Positions 63,001 to 64,000 of a stretch of 64,000 bases of DNA are shown one piece after another. Source of the DNA: Cloeon dipterum (taxonomy: Eukaryota > Arthropoda > Insecta > Ephemeroptera > Baetidae); assembly GCF_949628265.1 (NCBI RefSeq), contig NC_088788.1, forward strand, positions 31,048,335 to 31,112,334. The letters run 5' to 3'. The translations under genes were made by a program, and so were the position numbers. The notes under the pieces were generated by a model. That model was not told the DNA's origin, made no database searches, and saw nothing but the letters and a program-made list of their open reading frames with translations. Every line of letters starts with the position of its first letter. The stretch's first letter is position 1.

Positions 63001-64000
63001 TGGTGTAATTTTTTTGCTGTTTTTATGCATTTTTTTACAATTATGCAATTGTTCATTCTTTCTGAATGTCAAACACTATAAAATCTTTATTAAATTTTAA
63101 GTTTAATTTTTTAATGCTGTTGCATCAAATTGCAAAATTCCCCTTGAAAATGCTCCTCATCTTACTTGAAACTCAGACTCCAAAGTCCTTTTATGCGAGT
63201 TGGCAGCGTCGAATTGCGCCCGCAACTCGGCAAGTTGCTTCTCCAAGCGGCGGACTTGCGCCCTTTTTTCTTCCAGCACTGCGAGCGTGGCCGCGTATTC
63301 TTGTTGCGCTATCTCGAGTTTCGCCTTCTTTGGTGCCACCTCTTTGGCCACCGCGTCGTACATGTCCATCGCCCGCACCCACTTGCAAAGCCCCTCTGCG
63401 GCGCTTGACGCGTTGGCTACCGTCTCAGGTCGAAAGTCGGGGTGCGGAATGAATTCTTTGCGGATTTTTGCCATCACCGACGCCGGAATATTGTCTTTAT
63501 CGAAATCCTTGAGCTGCTGCAAAAAGGCAATGTCACCGAGAAGTTTTTTGCTCGGTCCCCAGTAGTCTAATATCTAAAACAGACGAACATAAATTATTTA
63601 TTTCCCTTAGGTGACAGTTATGAGGTGTTGAATAAATAAATATATGCTTGACCTTTCCTCGTACGATTTCACGGAGGAAAAATAAGAATAGCACACATAT
63701 GGCATTGAAAACTGAAGATGGGGTTTCGAACAGGACGCGGAAATGAAATGCACTCTGCGAAAAAGCAAAAGTCACATTCGTAACAATTTTACGCCTGGCC
63801 GCTCGCGAGCCAAAAATAAAAACAAACATCTGCTGGGAGAGTGAGCGTTTTAAACAGCGAAGATCAAGGATTCACCTTTGCGTGAGCTATTAAAATAATC
63901 GAATCGTTACCTTTCTTCCTGTAGAGGCGTCATTTAGCCTGTCGGGTTTTATGTTCCGTATAACACACACAGCGGCCATTACCATTTTGATTGGCTCAGG
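57092..64000 (-). CDS. Axonemal dynein heavy chain, C-terminal part (5' end beyond the window)
   Basis: Eleven exons in frame: 64000-63911 (partial), 63573-63166, 62125-61572, 60544-60038, 59980-59852, 59692-59595, 59533-59013, 58951-58703, 58650-57979, 57836-57625, 57305-57092. They give 1217 aa plus stop. In order: microtubule-binding region (IKMVMAAVCVIRNIKPDR, ILDYWGPSKKLLGD, DFDKDNIPASV), stalk coiled coil 2, AAA5 (RAEKLIGGLGGE, LDPQRQANAWIKS, RVYITTR), the ASQGNLLEDEAAVDVL linker, AAA6 (SGTWVCLNNCHL, FRLWLTCSP), and the C-terminal domain (GHVTDPWDLR, FECPIYSE, VWTKRGVV). Inner-arm, single-headed chains such as DNAH3/7/12 are the closest remembered pattern. Dynein heavy chains are minus-end motors of cilia and sperm tails. 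The copy is divergent at several usually invariant positions. Confidence 0.93.

Overview
The window is eukaryotic nuclear DNA from an animal, most likely an insect or close arthropod relative. The genes are split into many short exons with GT-AG introns, GC-richer exons lie in AT-rich introns, and every recognisable product is a metazoan family. I cannot place the order from sequence alone. All gene models were read by hand from splice signals and reading-frame continuity; each model closes exactly in frame.

Layout. 1-13504 has no exon I can support and is either upstream DNA or a long first intron. 13505-30122 (+) is Kazrin (coiled coil plus three SAM domains), with its first exon(s) not identified. 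Then come five compact genes, strands alternating: SSR3/TRAP-gamma (-, 31535-32373), FBXL4 (+, 32942-36384), TMEM19 (-, 37220-38529), RPP38 (+, 39173-40700) and a large ZP-domain extracellular-matrix gene (-, 40904-50486, with a 5' UTR exon and TATA box near 52690). 52.7-57.1 kb is mostly non-coding, with one unrecognised open frame at 54182-54613. 57092-64000 (-) is the C-terminal third of an axonemal dynein heavy chain, which continues past the window end.

The compact genes alternate head-to-head and tail-to-tail. SSR3/FBXL4 and TMEM19/RPP38 share short intergenic promoters. Kazrin/SSR3, FBXL4/TMEM19 and RPP38/ZP converge, with poly(A) signals tens to a few hundred bases apart. They are not one pathway: ER translocon, mitophagy ubiquitin ligase, membrane protein, RNase P, apical matrix, cilium/flagellum motor.

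The most unusual object is the ZP gene. An N-terminal ZP domain is followed by a tail built from 24 consecutive phase 1-1 exons, each encoding one or more copies of a Cys module (C-x8-C-x3-C-x8-C, of the type CTPGSTDPRC-PPN-CYPGSRDPRC) joined by Thr/Pro linkers. The array shows several ages of duplication, including a recent tandem copy that carried its introns, a near-identical exon pair, and a probable GC-AG intron. Other points of interest are a 57-nt stop-free intron in TMEM19, a poly(A)-tailed retroposon with a tRNA-like head in FBXL4, a MITE-like inverted repeat in Kazrin, and a divergent dynein C-terminus.
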